Source: Aphanomyces cochlioides
Taxonomy: Eukaryota > Oomycota > Saprolegniomycetes > Saprolegniales > Verrucalvaceae
NCBI GenBank assembly: GCA_019828595.1
Contig: JAHQRK010000023.1
Span: forward strand, 744,001-808,000
DNA: 64,000 nucleotides
Direction: 5' to 3'
In this document: positions 19,201 to 30,388 of the stretch, one piece after another
Layout of the letters: each line of letters begins with the position of its first letter
How positions within the stretch are numbered: the stretch's first letter is position 1
The notes under the pieces: model-generated
Seen by the model: the letters and a program-made list of their open reading frames with translations, nothing else
Told to the model about the DNA's origin: nothing
Databases searched by the model: none
Program-made: the position numbers and the translations under genes

Positions 19201-22200
19201 TCCATCTCTCAGCCAGGTTCATTACTCCTTTAGTATTTTGGTAACATGTTTGAAGGCTACAAATGCATTCCGAACGCGATGCCTACGTTTCAGTGCTTGC
19301 AAATTTCACAGCTGTGCAACATTCAGCGACCCGAGCAATTGCCACCAAGCAAATTGAAGCCATCAAAACGTTGATAGCTATTGCTGTAAAAGAAGGAAAT
19401 TTCCTTGGAGATGCGTGGGTACGTTCTGTCCATGTGGTATGAATTAATTGAATTACGCAGCGAGATGTCTTGCAATGTATATCACATTTGGCAAGGTTAC
19501 AACTCCACGCCCAAGGCCTCCACTCTGACACACAATTCTTCGTATCTCCAGCAAATTCCAGGGCTTCAATTGCGTCTAATGGCTCTTCGAAGCGAATGGG
19601 CTCTCTTGGCATGTTGATAAGCAATCCTTTCAATCCCAATAGCTTTCCATCACCCAAATTCAAGCCACAGGTAGTTATGAGCTCATATATTGTGTCATCG
19701 GGACTCATTTAGGCACTCCCTGACGACCAACTGGCCGCGAATGAAGCTCTCAATGCACAACAAATATTGGATCAAATTGACGGGCTTGCTATTGACCGCG
19801 TCTTCAGCAATTCAGCGCTCTTGTCCGATAATTCAGTACAAGAATTTGTGCAACAACTGTGCATTGTGTCCCTGACAGAATGCCAAGGTAGAAACTACGA
19901 AAAGAAAAGAAATAGACTATTTTGTAGGCTTGTCAGGTGTAGGTGTGACTGTCAGATTGACATCGCTGTCCTTACCACGGGTTTTTTCGCTCCAAAAACT
20001 GGTCGAAGTTGCAGATATGAACATGCATGTTCGTTCACGTGTAGTATGGGCATCAATATGGAGCGGTATCATTCATACACTGCTATGTTTTAACTTGCTT
20101 CGTTCTAGTTTTGAGTCGACATTTTACAACAATCGGTTGTCATGATAACTTGAGCTTGGCCATGTATGCGATTGATTCACTTAAGCAACTCAGTATGAAA
20201 TTTTTGGAAAAAGACGAACTGCGGGACTTCAATTTCCAGCGTCTTTTCTTGGCGCCGTTTGAAATCATAATGGGTAATGCCGTCTCAATGGAAATTCGCG
20301 AGTTAGTCCTCAGGTACTGATGAAATTCTTGTCCTCCCTTTACGATGACATTAGCTGCGTGCACAACATGATTTTGAGTCGAGTGGATAATATTAAATCC
20401 GGGTGGAAAACCATTTGGGGCGTCCTTCGTGTAGCTGCAGAAACATTTGATCCAACTGAAAAGGCCGACAGAGTAGTCTTGATGGGCTTCATGCTTGCGA
20501 AAACAATTGTGGACACCCATTTCGACCGAGTGGTATTAATCTCCTAGCTTTGAAAATCAAACGTTTCACGAATTATCTGTAGGTCACAGTATTCCTGGAT
20601 CTGATCGAATGTGTTTTGGCCTTTGCCCTCTGTGGTTCCACAGAAGAGAGCTCTTCTCGATCTTTGGTAGAAATGAGCTTGGATGCAACCAATGTTTTAG
20701 GACTTTGCTTGGGGTACGATTAGACACGCAAGTAGTTTACTCCACATGGTTCTAGATATGTGGCGTCTGGACGAGTGATTGAGCAGATTGAAGCCCACGC
20801 GGCTGCTGCAATTATGTCCCCACGTAATCGTGCAGTCAACACACTTCCCCCCGACCAGTATACTTTAAGCTCCGTGTTAAAATTCACCTGAATGACGTAG
20901 ACTCCACTACACTGACCAAGAGAGTCATACTCATATTTGGAGACCAGTTTTGCATGCATTGGCCACGTTAGCAAGTGACCCCTTAATCGAAGTTCGGTAA
21001 GAGGACTTTTCACTTGAAAGTTTCAACGTCACTGTCAGGGAAACAGCAATCGACACACTATACGGGAGCTTGCATATGCATGGCTCTACCATTGATGCAA
21101 GCTTATGGCATATGATTTTCCGAGACATTTTGGTGCCCTTGATGGAAAGTATTCGAAAAGTGGAGCTGCAAGAAAAGATCTCATTCAATCGGAAGACGTC
21201 CAAGAAAGCGCTTCTTGCTCTTGTTCATTTGTACGGAACATTTTACCCATCCATTGGTCACGTCGATGAAATTCTGGTATCAAATTTTGTCTTTACTCGC
21301 TCTCATTTGGTCAAATAGGAACTACTCAAACGGTGGATGGTGCGTGAAGCTGAAGACGAGTTAGCCTGCGCTGCGGCTCTTTCATACGAACATCTGCTCA
21401 TTCAACACGGTCATCAATTCGAACCAGAAATTTGGGAGCTCATTACGAGCGAGATTGAAGCCATTCAGCGCAATTTGCTGCCACTTTGGTAAAAATACAA
21501 TTTCTGAATGCTGACAAACTAAATCCTACTTGGCAGGTTGGTGGAAGACCACAAGGAACACTCAAACCCTGGCATGTATCCGGCGGTGTCAAAATTATTG
21601 TTTACCAAGCATGTTGAGCTGGAAAAAGTGCCATCATTGACGCACATGACAGTTCTTTTGGAAACGCAGCGAATATGCAGCAATGTTCTTGTTCAAGTTC
21701 ATTCATCCTTGCCGTCTTCGTGCTTTGATGCTGTATTGGTATGACAAAGACAACTTAGTACATACCGACTTCATCTTTTTCCAGACATGCCTGAAGGAGA
21801 GCTTTGATTTTGCACGACGACTCAATGACGACTACAAGATTCGCTTGCTGCTATTCCAGAAAGGGTGGCGGTATGGATCTCAAAGCGCCAAGGAATTGCC
21901 GCACATGCTCGCACAAGAAATTATGGGCAAGCGTGAATATCTCAAGGTGGTATGCCATCACTTGGCAGACTTTCGAGGCGACTTCACAGAGTATGCTGTT
22001 TGATTTATGTGAAATAACTGGGACCCATTTATAGACTTGTCCAAACATGCTTGAAAGAATACTTGCTATGGAGTCAAGAAGGCGATGCATTTTCACTGAG
22101 CATGGATCAACGACAACGTTCGTACGGCTATGTGCCTCTGATTGTTGACATCTTGGAAGCCATCTCAAAATTTCCAGAGGATGAGGTAGATTTCAAAGTT

Positions 22201-22376
22201 TTGATGCCTTTACTCAGGACCTGCTGTCGTAGGTGTTGCGGCATCTTGCGTGGCTCTACCCATTGCTCACGGAATTGATTCAGACCAACAGCATTGAGGT
22301 CCGGAGGGCGTTGTTCCTCGTGTTCAACTCTAGCATTCAAATGCTCTTGCTCTTGCTCTTGCCACATAAGTCGTAA
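16243..22376 (+). CDS. BIG-type Sec7-domain Arf guanine-nucleotide exchange factor
   Basis: A large multi-exon gene with more than a dozen short GT-AG introns. Exon 1 ([20 protein letters not shown] to about 16738) is the DCB dimerisation domain, and exon 2 continues with [20 protein letters not shown], a BIG signature. The HUS region follows near 17340-17680 ([30 protein letters not shown]). The Sec7 catalytic domain spans about 18050-18800 and contains [20 protein letters not shown], whose GE glutamate is the catalytic finger, and later IMLQTDLHNP. HDS-type repeats follow to a stop at 22374-22376. The product activates Arf GTPases at the trans-Golgi and endosomes by GDP/GTP exchange. The frame remains open across every predicted junction I followed. 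Exact intron ends need transcript data. Confidence 0.85.
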
Positions 22377-22654
22377 ATGCATCATCCTTTTCATCACCAT
22401 CAACGTTCTCATGTTGCCACGTCATGACGTGCAGTTGTGGCACAATACTCTTCGCCGATTCAAATCAGAACTCCACGAATGGACGATGGATTGGTGCACT
22501 CACGCCTGAATCCACACGACTGGCATCCGACATCCACTCGGGAAATATTGGAAGCAGATTATTTGGTCGTTGGGTTGTAGACACATTTGCCGACGACCCC
22601 ACAACATCGATTTGGTCAACTTCTGAATTCACTGTCAAAAGTTCATTTTTCAAC
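22377..22654. other. short intergenic region with TTGCCACGTCATGACG motif
   Basis: The motif GTTGCCACGTCATGACGTG lies at about 22412-22433, upstream of the following gene copy. A related GTTGCCACGTCATGG occurs at about 23630, upstream of the second copy. Confidence 0.4.
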
Positions 22655-23259
22655 ATGACGACACCGACACATTCACGACTGGTCTTCGGAAGTTCGACTC
22701 CCTCAGTCCGCGCGCTATCTCCCATGGTTGGCCTGACAAGTCTTGTTTTCTGGCACAAGGCTTACTCTGCGTCCAAGATCCCATCGATGCCTCACCAATA
22801 TCACCACGTGTCCTCCAACTTTCTCAAGGGACTGGCCGGCATCATGTGGGGACTTGGTGGTATCATACAGTATGAAGTCGAGTTGCCCAAGCTTGAACAA
22901 AACAGCAAAAGACTCCTTGGCGAGAACCTCCTCTCAGTCAATTGACTCCCCGTCAGCTCGACAAAGCGTTTCAAACAAGTCGAAGGCTCTTCTTCGCGTC
23001 ATGTGCATCGTTTGTTGGACTAGTAGGCCAAAATGCCGTCTTTGGTTACATGGCATATCGCCACGATGAGTTGGAGCGTGCAAGAGCCCACCTCTTCGCA
23101 GGAAACAGTGCGATGTGCTATGCTTACATGGCGCGTTATTGCTACCTCACCTCAAAGGGTGCCATCGCTAAAGCGGGCGTCTCTCACCATGCAGCCGTGG
23201 CGTGCGTTCTCATAACCAACCTCGCTAACTGCGACAGGATCCTCGAAGAAACTGATTAA
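22655..23259 (+). pseudogene. unrecognised membrane protein, copy 1, frameshifted
   Basis: This copy is paralogous to the intact gene at 23733-24329. The first part (from ATG 22655, through MPHQYHHVSSNFLKGLAGIM and GGIIQYEVELPKLEQN) is in one frame and stops at about 22945. The rest (QLDKAFQTSRRLFFAS, then GLVGQNAVFGYMAYRHDELE, to LANCDRILEETD) is in another frame. Only about 20 nt lie between the break and an AG, too short for a normal intron, so a frameshift within 22895-22960 is the simpler reading. The intact copy has a slightly longer linker there (KSTHSILGLVTRHR). Probably a degenerating tandem duplicate. Confidence 0.65.
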
Positions 23260-23732
23260 GTCATGAGCTAACTTTGATTCCATCTCTCTGTGGACAAGAG
23301 AGCCACAAAGTCAAGTCGCTCCTGGAGCTCATTCACACCTATCATTAGTCGCTAACTCTCATTAAAAGATCTAGCGGCAGGACAAGGCTAGGAAGAGCTT
23401 CATCCATTTGAGCTTGACATGCTGTCGACTAGCTCTTCTATGGAGAGCAGTGTGGACTACCCACTGACCAGTAAACCCAATGGTCTGCATCTTCGGAGGA
23501 GTCTGACAGCATTTCTACTGATGGCTGGATGGATATCATGACTCAAGTCTTGTGATCATCGTTCAAAAGGTGGCTCGATGCAAACGACGCAATTGTGGCG
23601 TGCATTTTTGGCACTTTCGGCTCTCTCGTGTTGCCACGTCATGGACATCCATGTCAAAATATCTCGCATAGACTTATTGGGTAAACTATTTCAGCAACTT
23701 TGAAGAATCCACATCCAACAACAAACCCAGCC
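23260..23732. other. intergenic region between the two membrane-protein copies
   Basis: No gene seen. Contains GTTGCCACGTCATGG at about 23630, about 100 bp upstream of the next start codon. Confidence 0.45.
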
Positions 23733-24329
23733 ATGACGACGTCCAAGCCACTGCCGCTCATCTCGCCCGGCAACGCGTCGCACCACATATTTCGCCTCAT
23801 TCATCCCATGATTGGTCTCTCGGGGTTTGTCGACTGGCGCATGGCGTATCTTGCGTCCAAGAACCCATTCATTCCCCACCAATATCACCACGTGTCCTCC
23901 AACTTCCTCGAGGGACTGGCGAGCGTCATGTGGGGCATTGGCGGCATCATTCAGTACGAAATCGAAGTGCCCAAGTTTAACCAAAATGCCAAGAGCACAC
24001 ACTCGATCCTTGGCCTTGTCACGCGCCACCGACTCGACAAAGCGTTTCAAACAAGCCGACGGTTCTACCTCGCGTCCTACGGTGGCCTCGTAGGACTGAC
24101 AGGTCACCATGCCGTCTTTGGCTACATGGCATACCGCCGCCATGACATGAAACGAGCAAATGCCCACGTCGCGGCGGGAAGCAGTGCTGCATGCTATGCA
24201 TACCTCTGGCGGTCCATCTTCCTCGGCTCCAAAGTTGCCACGATGGGTGTCTCTCACTTTGCAGCCACGGCTTGCATTCTCACTGTCTGGCTCACAGAGA
24301 GCGATAAAATTCTCAAGCAGATTTACTAA
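23733..24329 (+). CDS. unrecognised membrane-associated protein, intact copy 2
   Basis: A 198-residue frame from ATG at 23733 (MTTSKPLPLISPGNASHHIF). I do not recognise a family. Visible features are several moderately hydrophobic helices (LIHPMIGLSGFVDW, GLASVMWGIGGIIQYEI, FYLASYGGLVGLTGHHAVFG, HFAATACILTVWL), a central PHQYHHVSSNF motif and two cytosolic-looking basic segments (RHRLDKAFQTSRR and RRHDMKRAN). Spacing suggests three or four membrane or membrane-lying helices. No signal peptide is obvious. Tandem duplication with the frameshifted neighbour suggests a small lineage-specific family. Confidence 0.65.
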   Translation: MTTSKPLPLISPGNASHHIFRLIHPMIGLSGFVDWRMAYLASKNPFIPHQYHHVSSNFLEGLASVMWGIGGIIQYEIEVPKFNQNAKSTHSILGLVTRHRLDKAFQTSRRFYLASYGGLVGLTGHHAVFGYMAYRRHDMKRANAHVAAGSSAACYAYLWRSIFLGSKVATMGVSHFAATACILTVWLTESDKILKQIY

Positions 24330-24668
24330 GTCGTGACCTCCTTTGGCATCCTTCGCGTTCGTTGTACATGGAGACAACCAGCTGTACGTAGGACCTTCGT
24401 GTCTGCTCCTAGAGTTCTCAGCAGCGAGATATTGATCGATAGTTCGCCTTTTCAATCGTTGATTCACTCCAGCGCGCGTCGCCGTCAGGACTCTTTCTAT
24501 TCCCACTCCATGATAGATTTAGCACTAAATACGACGTCTCGGTCGTCCTGAAAGCGCTGTGACTTGGAGAGCTCAAGCTCAGACTTGGTACAATCACAAA
24601 AGTGGGTTCATATATACTACACAAAGAGCTCTCTCGGCCTTCGTTGCCTCCTGCCGTCTACTCGCAGT
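24330..24668. other. short convergent intergenic region
   Basis: Lies between the 3' ends of the plus-strand membrane-protein gene and the minus-strand kinase. No feature recognised. Confidence 0.5.
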
Positions 24669-26290
24669 CTACAAGACGCGATGAGCCTCACCCAAGTCAT
24701 TAGAAGCACTCGTACCATCAAAATCCATGCGGAAATCGCTCTCTCGGAAGAGCGACGTGCGACGGGAGCCCATGATATCGCTGCCCATATAGCTGAAGTC
24801 GTCGAAATGCATCGTGTGTCGACCTGGCGCGGAGCCGCTGATCATGGACGGCATCACGGGCGAATCAGCCACGTCTTGCTGCAAAAACGACGCCGGCACG
24901 TATCTACCAATAGCGTCAATCCAAACAATTCCAATCGATATTTGTACCGCAATGCATCTTGCGTTTGATTGACGTTTGGGCGAAAGGGAGGTTCGAGCCG
25001 ACGATCCATGAGGGCTTGCCAATCGATGTCAGCAAACCATTCATGTTGCATGATCTCAACTGGACCGTGGGGTCCGCAACCCATGCGCTGCGCGGGATTC
25101 TTCACTAAGAGCGCTACAAGAAACAGCCTTAGCTTGACTGCAAGATGTCAATGCCATTACATTGGAGGAAATGCGTCGCCGTCGGCGAAAACAATTCAGT
25201 GTTGAACGTTGGCTCCTTTGTCAAGATATTTTGAAACATCGAGCGACGATTCTTGTCGTAAAATGGCGTTTGGCCACGGATCATTTCGTACACCAGAACC
25301 TAAATCTCCATGAAAACGATCGCAATCGAGGTGTTTCTTACCCCGTAGCTCCACCAATCGACCGATTTGCCATACGATGTGGCCGTGCGTTGAGAGCTCA
25401 GCAACTCTGGGGCTAAATATTCCGGTGTGCCGACAAAGGTCGAACCTTCATCGTCTTCTTTACTCAATCCAAAGTCTGTGATTGCAACGTGGCCATCGGC
25501 GTCCATGAGAATATTTTCAAGCTTCAAGTCGCGGTACATAATGTGAAGGCTGTGGAGGTGGGCAATGGCTAGCACCAACTCCGCGGCGTAGAAACGAGCG
25601 CGTTGCTCTGGAAAATTTTTCAACTTCTTCAAATGGACAAAGAGAGAGCCGCCGTGGTAATAATCCATGACCAAGTAGAGCTTGTAGTCGGACTGGAAGG
25701 CATACCTACACATCGACAAGTCTCTCAGCGCCACTCTTTGCATGCCTAGTACCTCAAGTGCACCACAAAGGGATGCTCGACGTGTTTTAATATCCGCTGT
25801 TCGGATTTTGTGTGCTCAACTTGCTTCTTCTTGAACACATCGTCCTTACGCAGCACTTTCATGGCGTAGACACGGCCAGCGTTGCGCCCCGCTTTTTTCT
25901 TGGCGAGGAAAACTTTGCCGTAGGCACCTTTGCCAACCACACTGAGCAAGTCAAAGTCCGTGACGCTCATCGACGTTGAAATGACCATGCTTCGACCTAG
26001 TTGACGAAGTTAAGGACGCTGTTTTCCAGTCTGAATTGTCTTACTTGTGACTCGCGACTTGGTGTCAATTATGTTCTCAATCACCATATCGCCATCATCA
26101 TGCTGGCCTTGTCTAGGAGGTTGCGAGTACAGCGGTGGCGGCTCGAAATGAGGTTGAGCGCCGTACATCTGCTCCATGTATTTTTGTTCTTCCGCCAAGT
26201 CGTAGCTAGAATCAACGCGTTATTCACAGCAGCAGCTTCAGATACGTGGTACCCTCGAGCGCTATCGAAAAAGGCAAAGACAGTCTCCAT
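24669..26290 (-). CDS. AGC-family serine/threonine protein kinase
   Basis: A multi-exon minus-strand gene with about five short introns. The first exon begins METVFAFFDSARG at 26290. A linker of Gln, Pro and Tyr residues precedes the kinase domain, which starts SVTDFDLLSVVGKGAYGKVF. Kinase landmarks are the glycine loop GKGAYGKVFLAKK, the Lys in YAMKVLRK, YRDLKLEN (catalytic loop, Tyr in place of His), ITDFGLSK, and GTPEYLAPELL with the PDK1-type activation-loop Thr (STFVGTPEY). The C-terminal AGC tail has WFADIDWQALMDRRLEPPF and ends in an FDDFSY hydrophobic motif, the second regulatory phosphosite region. This suggests an S6K/AKT/SGK-like growth or stress kinase; no PH domain is visible. 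The frame stays open across the introns I traced. The catalytic-loop His to Tyr change is common among AGC kinases. Confidence 0.85.
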
Positions 26291-26346
26291 GCTTGCTCCA
26301 ATTGTCCATGCCGTGTTTGTGCTTCGTTGTTCTCCCGACGAACGCG

Positions 26347-27345
26347 TTACTTGAGGCTCTCCGGCAGATAAACTGAGACAGCCAAGCTGTGCGCAATCGG
26401 GCAGCTAGAAAACATGGTCAATAAACCTTCGACATTAAAATTGTTGTCCGAACCTGACGACCAGCATCTTCAGTGGAGCGCTGCCAGTTGATTGCTCGGG
26501 TGCTTATGATTGTACGGACATCCTAGTCGATTTCAGTTAGTCCAATGATTCTGAATATTGGCCGACTTCAGGGTCCTCAGCGCTCACACGGTGGCTCGAT
26601 TCAATAAATGCAATCGCTGCAAGTTTGTGTCGAAGAGTTGGTTGTGTCGTCAAGAGATGCTTGGCCAAGACTCCACCGCGACCGTATGCTGCAATGTAAA
26701 TTTGGTGGCAGCGAGATTGCATGGCAAAGGCTTCCCAGACGTATCTAGAATTTGAACGTGGAAATCGTCCACTGCAATCCAAGCTACCTGACGTGTTCTT
26801 CAGGAGTACTGGAGTATGGGATGGGAACCTTTTCGCCGTGGTTTGTAATTACCATGTTGGTGCTCGGGTTTGTCACGATCACACCGTAGCCCAAGGTCAA
26901 CGCTTTGTGCAGATATGGCAGCCTAGAGAAGTCGTAAAGATCCAGGGCGAATGGAACGCAACGTACATGGATCCTGATCTGTAGTATTGTCGAGGATCTT
27001 GTGGTTCCATGACGAGGGATCGGCTCCAAATCCCCGGTTGAATACCATTGCCGCTGACAATAATCAGCAGCAGGCGAGCCACGCGTTCCCAACGGGAAGA
27101 CAAGAAAATACTGCACTTGGCTTCATTTGTTCCAATGAATGCCTCGACAAAGCCTAGACAAGTGGTGTTGTCAAAACGTCGTGGCAACCAGCGCATGACT
27201 CACCGAGCGCTTTCATCTTGGATTGCTCCTCATACACAATCTGCTGCAGCGCCAGCTCCATTTCACGTTCACGCAACTAGATGATCCATTCCAGCATGAT
27301 TTCAGCCAAAGGAAGTGCGTACCATGGGGTCCTGACGCCGATCTC
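26347..27345 (-). CDS. Arb2-domain protein (FAM172/Arb2-like alpha/beta hydrolase fold)
   Basis: A minus-strand gene with several short introns, ending at a TAA at 26347-26349 after VYLPESLK. Reading order: GEIAHRDRRQDPM, then LREREMELALQQIVYEEQ, then RVARLLLIIVSGNGIQPGIW (the core 'VxGxGxxxGxW' strand), GYGVIVTNPSTNMVI, VPIPYSSTPEEHV, then YIAAYGRGGVLAKHLL (the position of the nucleophile-elbow-like segment), AFIESSHRV and CPIAHSLAVSV. These match the Arb2 domain layout of FAM172 and yeast Arb2 relatives, implicated in small-RNA silencing and cotranscriptional regulation. The 5' end is uncertain: sequence upstream of 27345 contains a palindrome and transposon remnants, so the N-terminus may be truncated or displaced. 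Only 56 bp separate its stop codon from the start of the downstream kinase gene. Confidence 0.7.
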
Positions 27346-27777
27346 GATGTGCGATCTCGCCTTTTGCAAAATTATCCGGTAACTCCGGATAATCTTATCT
27401 TGAGGTTTGTATGTGAATAAAAAACCTGCCAGTTTTCAATGTTTTCCACATAATCTGGGTGTCGTTTCGGTGTGTCAGAGTAAAAACCCAGGTTAATAAA
27501 CCTACAACTTGAAAGGTTTTTTGACATCTTGCCCAGATTTCCATATTTGAGCTGTGAAGTCAGAATCGATCGATTCTTGCACGGATGGATTTCAAGTTGG
27601 AATGACAAAAACGACAACAAGATGGTTCCTTTTTGGTTTGACAGAGATGCGAAACTGGAATACAAACGTTGCGTGTGCTGTCAATGCAAGCACGATTTCA
27701 AGTCGCAGATTCAGCAATCCTCCATGGTTTCACCTCTATAACGTTGATATAAGCTAGAATTAATATAATTGAACGTA
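27346..27777. other. intergenic region with a palindrome and a possible pogo transposase scrap
   Basis: Positions 27369-27391 form ATTATCCGG-spacer-CCGGATAAT. Around 27600-27730 the plus strand reads NTNVACAVNAST then SNPPWF, resembling the 'VAxAVNADGS...KPRxF' block of pogo transposases in this window. Likely a decayed element fragment. Low confidence. Confidence 0.3.
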
Positions 27778-29233
27778 CAGTCGTCCCTCGATTTTTGCAC
27801 ACCGGTATAAACTAGTAACTTGTCTAAATTTATACTGTTGTGGCAAATATAAAATTATAGAGACAACCCCGATCATGTTTGAAATTTCAAACTTTCACTC
27901 GATCATTTCAAGATGCCATCGTCAACAAAGCGATTGAACTTGGAGCAAAAGGAAGAACTTCGCGCATTCCACAAGGCAAATGTAAACTTGAGCCAAATAC
28001 AGCTCAGAGAATGGGTCGAACAACAGTATGGTGTCACAATTCATCGCACTAACGTTGGCAGAATTCTCAAAGACGACAGACAACTGGAGTCAGCGCAGAT
28101 TGACGAGGATGTAGCCGCCTCACGTTTCAATTTAAAGGCCCCAACGTCAATAGAGCTTGATTCAGCTTTGCTTGAATGGGTTCAACTCTGCAGGGCAAAC
28201 AACATTCTTTGACAGACCAACTCATACAAGAAAAAGCTAAATCTCTCGCTCATGCCCTCTTATTGCCACCTGAGACCTCGTCTTCTCAAAAGGGTGGCTC
28301 TCAAACTTCAAGCGAAGACATAACTTGCGCTGCTTCCGTTTGCATGGAGAATCCGGATCAGTGAATCCCAGTGATGTGACGAAAGGAAGACGAATGCTTC
28401 TAAGTTATACTATGCTGTATGACAAGCAAGACATATTCAACCTTGATGAATGCGGTCTCCTGTACGACAACCCTCCATCCACTTCCATTGCTCGTTCCAA
28501 GTCGAATGGTATCAAGAAAAGCAAGAAGACGTATAACCGTTGCGGTTGCTGTCAATGCGGCTGGGACCGAGAAGCTGAAGCTTTTCTTCATTGGGCGCGC
28601 AAAAAAGCCCCGATGCTTTGGACGCATGACGGCTGAACAAATGAATTTCTACTACAAGTCGAACAAGAAAGCTTGGATGACTTTGCAGCTCTTTGGTACC
28701 TGGATACAGGAACTTGACACGAGGATGCGAGCCGATCGTCGCCAAATCTTGCTTGTTTTGGACAATGCGTCGTCGCACAATGTTCAGAAACTATCGCTTT
28801 CAAACGTTCAGGTACTGATGCTTCCTCCGAATCTTACCTCCGAATTGCAGCCTATGGATGCTGGAATCATCGCTGCTTTCAAGAGCAAGTACAAGAGGAA
28901 GTTGATACGCTATGCCATGGAGCGTCTTGAGGCTTGCCTGGCTGGTGATCCGTCTTCACTTGGAAAAGTTCGAAAATCTCCCTATGCTGTTGATCAGTTG
29001 ACATCCATGCGTTGGTGTACCGATGCTTGGAGTGAGGTATCAACCTCAACGATCGTCAATTGTTGGAATCATACTGGTATCATTCCCTCAATAACCCTCT
29101 GGGAACAGTTTTCGATGCTTCAAATCAACCAGTGAAATTTACCTCTTAAAGTGAATATCATGTTTTCTTTATAAGGTGGTCTACCTCTATCAATTTATGT
29201 CCTGGCTCATGTGCGAAAATCGAGGGACGACTG
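27778..29233 (+). mobile_element. pogo/Tigger-like DNA transposon A, decayed
   Basis: Bounded by TIRs starting CAGTCGTCCCTCGATTTT and ending in the complement (GAAAATCGAGGGACGACTG), flanked by TA on both sides (27776-27777 and 29234-29235). Length is 1,456 bp. The internal transposase frame is broken. Confidence 0.9.
27913..29135 (+). pseudogene. pogo-like transposase of element A, broken
   Basis: The N-terminal helix-turn-helix part starts at ATG 27913 (MPSSTKRLNLEQKEELRAFH) and stops at about 28212. Later frames contain DIFNLDECGLLYDN (first Asp), LLVLDNASSHN (second Asp) and LQPMDAGIIAAFK (third Asp), the DDxD core of CENP-B/pogo-type DDE_1 transposases. The segments are in different frames with stops between, so no active enzyme is expected. 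The C-terminus ends with NCWNHTGIIP, conserved among the family copies here. Confidence 0.85.
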
Positions 29234-30388
29234 TATTAGTTGTTGCAAATATATGAGAGCTGAGGTTCTTAAGTCACACATTATTAAATTCGATGACGTT
29301 GAAAAACAATAACTTGTATAAATTGATTAAGCTAGGTACTGAAAAATATCTAGAAAATCGCATTGGTCAAAAATGCTTCAATATTATCCAATCATATGTA
29401 AGGTATCCAACATCAAATTTTGATAAACATCGAAAAAACGTCTCCATGGCTGACGCCGAAAGGACTTTGGTTGACATGAAAACTTGGTCTCTGCCGCAAG
29501 TAGAATTCAAGTCTCTTGCCTTTTTTTCAAGACATTTTTCACAGGATGCAGCTCTAGGTTGCTTCAATTACAATTGCTAATGCAATGGGATGTCGATCAA
29601 CTCGCACGATAGTCTGTGTCGACCAGATCATCTGATCGCCAGCCGCTCGCATTCCCAGATTCAAGTGGGTCTGATGCTTGCTCCATCCATCGCCTTGAGC
29701 TCGGTCCTAGACGCCCGCCATCAGTCAAATGCCTTTTAATTGACGAGATAAAAGAAGCATCCTGTCCCTTTCCGACGAGATGGCCATGTCATTGACACAC
29801 ACTTGTCAAACTCTGCCGGCGACGGGCGAAATTTGGGGCAAGATTCACCCGCGTTGGACAACCAGCATACAAAAAGCAAGTCTAACCCTGAGCTTGGAAC
29901 GACAGATGGCGGCTCCACGACCACATTGCTGTCATATCACCATCAAGGATCTCCTGCACAAAATAGATACATTTTATGTGAAATATCGCTACGACGGACT
30001 GCATGACATGATGCACTTATGGAAAGCCAAGACAAGCATCTGGCTCAGGCCAAAATTATTTTAAATATTTACATTGTACTTGATATTTGTATGATATAGA
30101 TATATCTTTTAAATTAATATGACGTTCCGGACGTTCGACAGAAGAATCCCATCCGATGTCACTGGCTTTTTCAGAAAAATATCTTTTTTCAAAAATATTT
30201 TGTGTATAGAATTGAGCTTGAAATGTTTTTTTCGTGAATAATTTCTTTTTCAAGATATTTTACCCGTATTTCTCCAGTCTCTCCGCGGGATCACATCCGA
30301 TTTGACTACGGGCATTACGACCGCTCTGCTCCATCTGACCTGAAGCTGACTCTCGCATTCTCCATCGTCACTTGTCTCGTGTAGAACG
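29234..30388. other. intergenic region upstream of the NIPA-type transporter
   Basis: No gene supported. A 95-codon plus frame at 29293-29580 has no recognisable motif. 30060-30250 is AT-rich and probably part of the promoter region of the next gene. Confidence 0.45.

Noticed and set aside
22942..22961. 20-nt intron explaining the frame change in the first membrane-protein copy
   Set aside because: GT and AG are present but 20 nt is far shorter than the 45-70 nt introns elsewhere in the window; a frameshift is simpler.
27369..27391. Palindrome as a terminator or tRNA-like element
   Set aside because: The 9-bp arms have no tRNA features, and an intrinsic-type terminator is not expected in a eukaryotic nuclear genome. 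More likely a chance or transposon remnant palindrome.
29293..29580. 95-codon plus-strand frame as a small gene
   Set aside because: No homology I can recognise, no signal peptide, AT-rich surroundings and no paralogue in the window.
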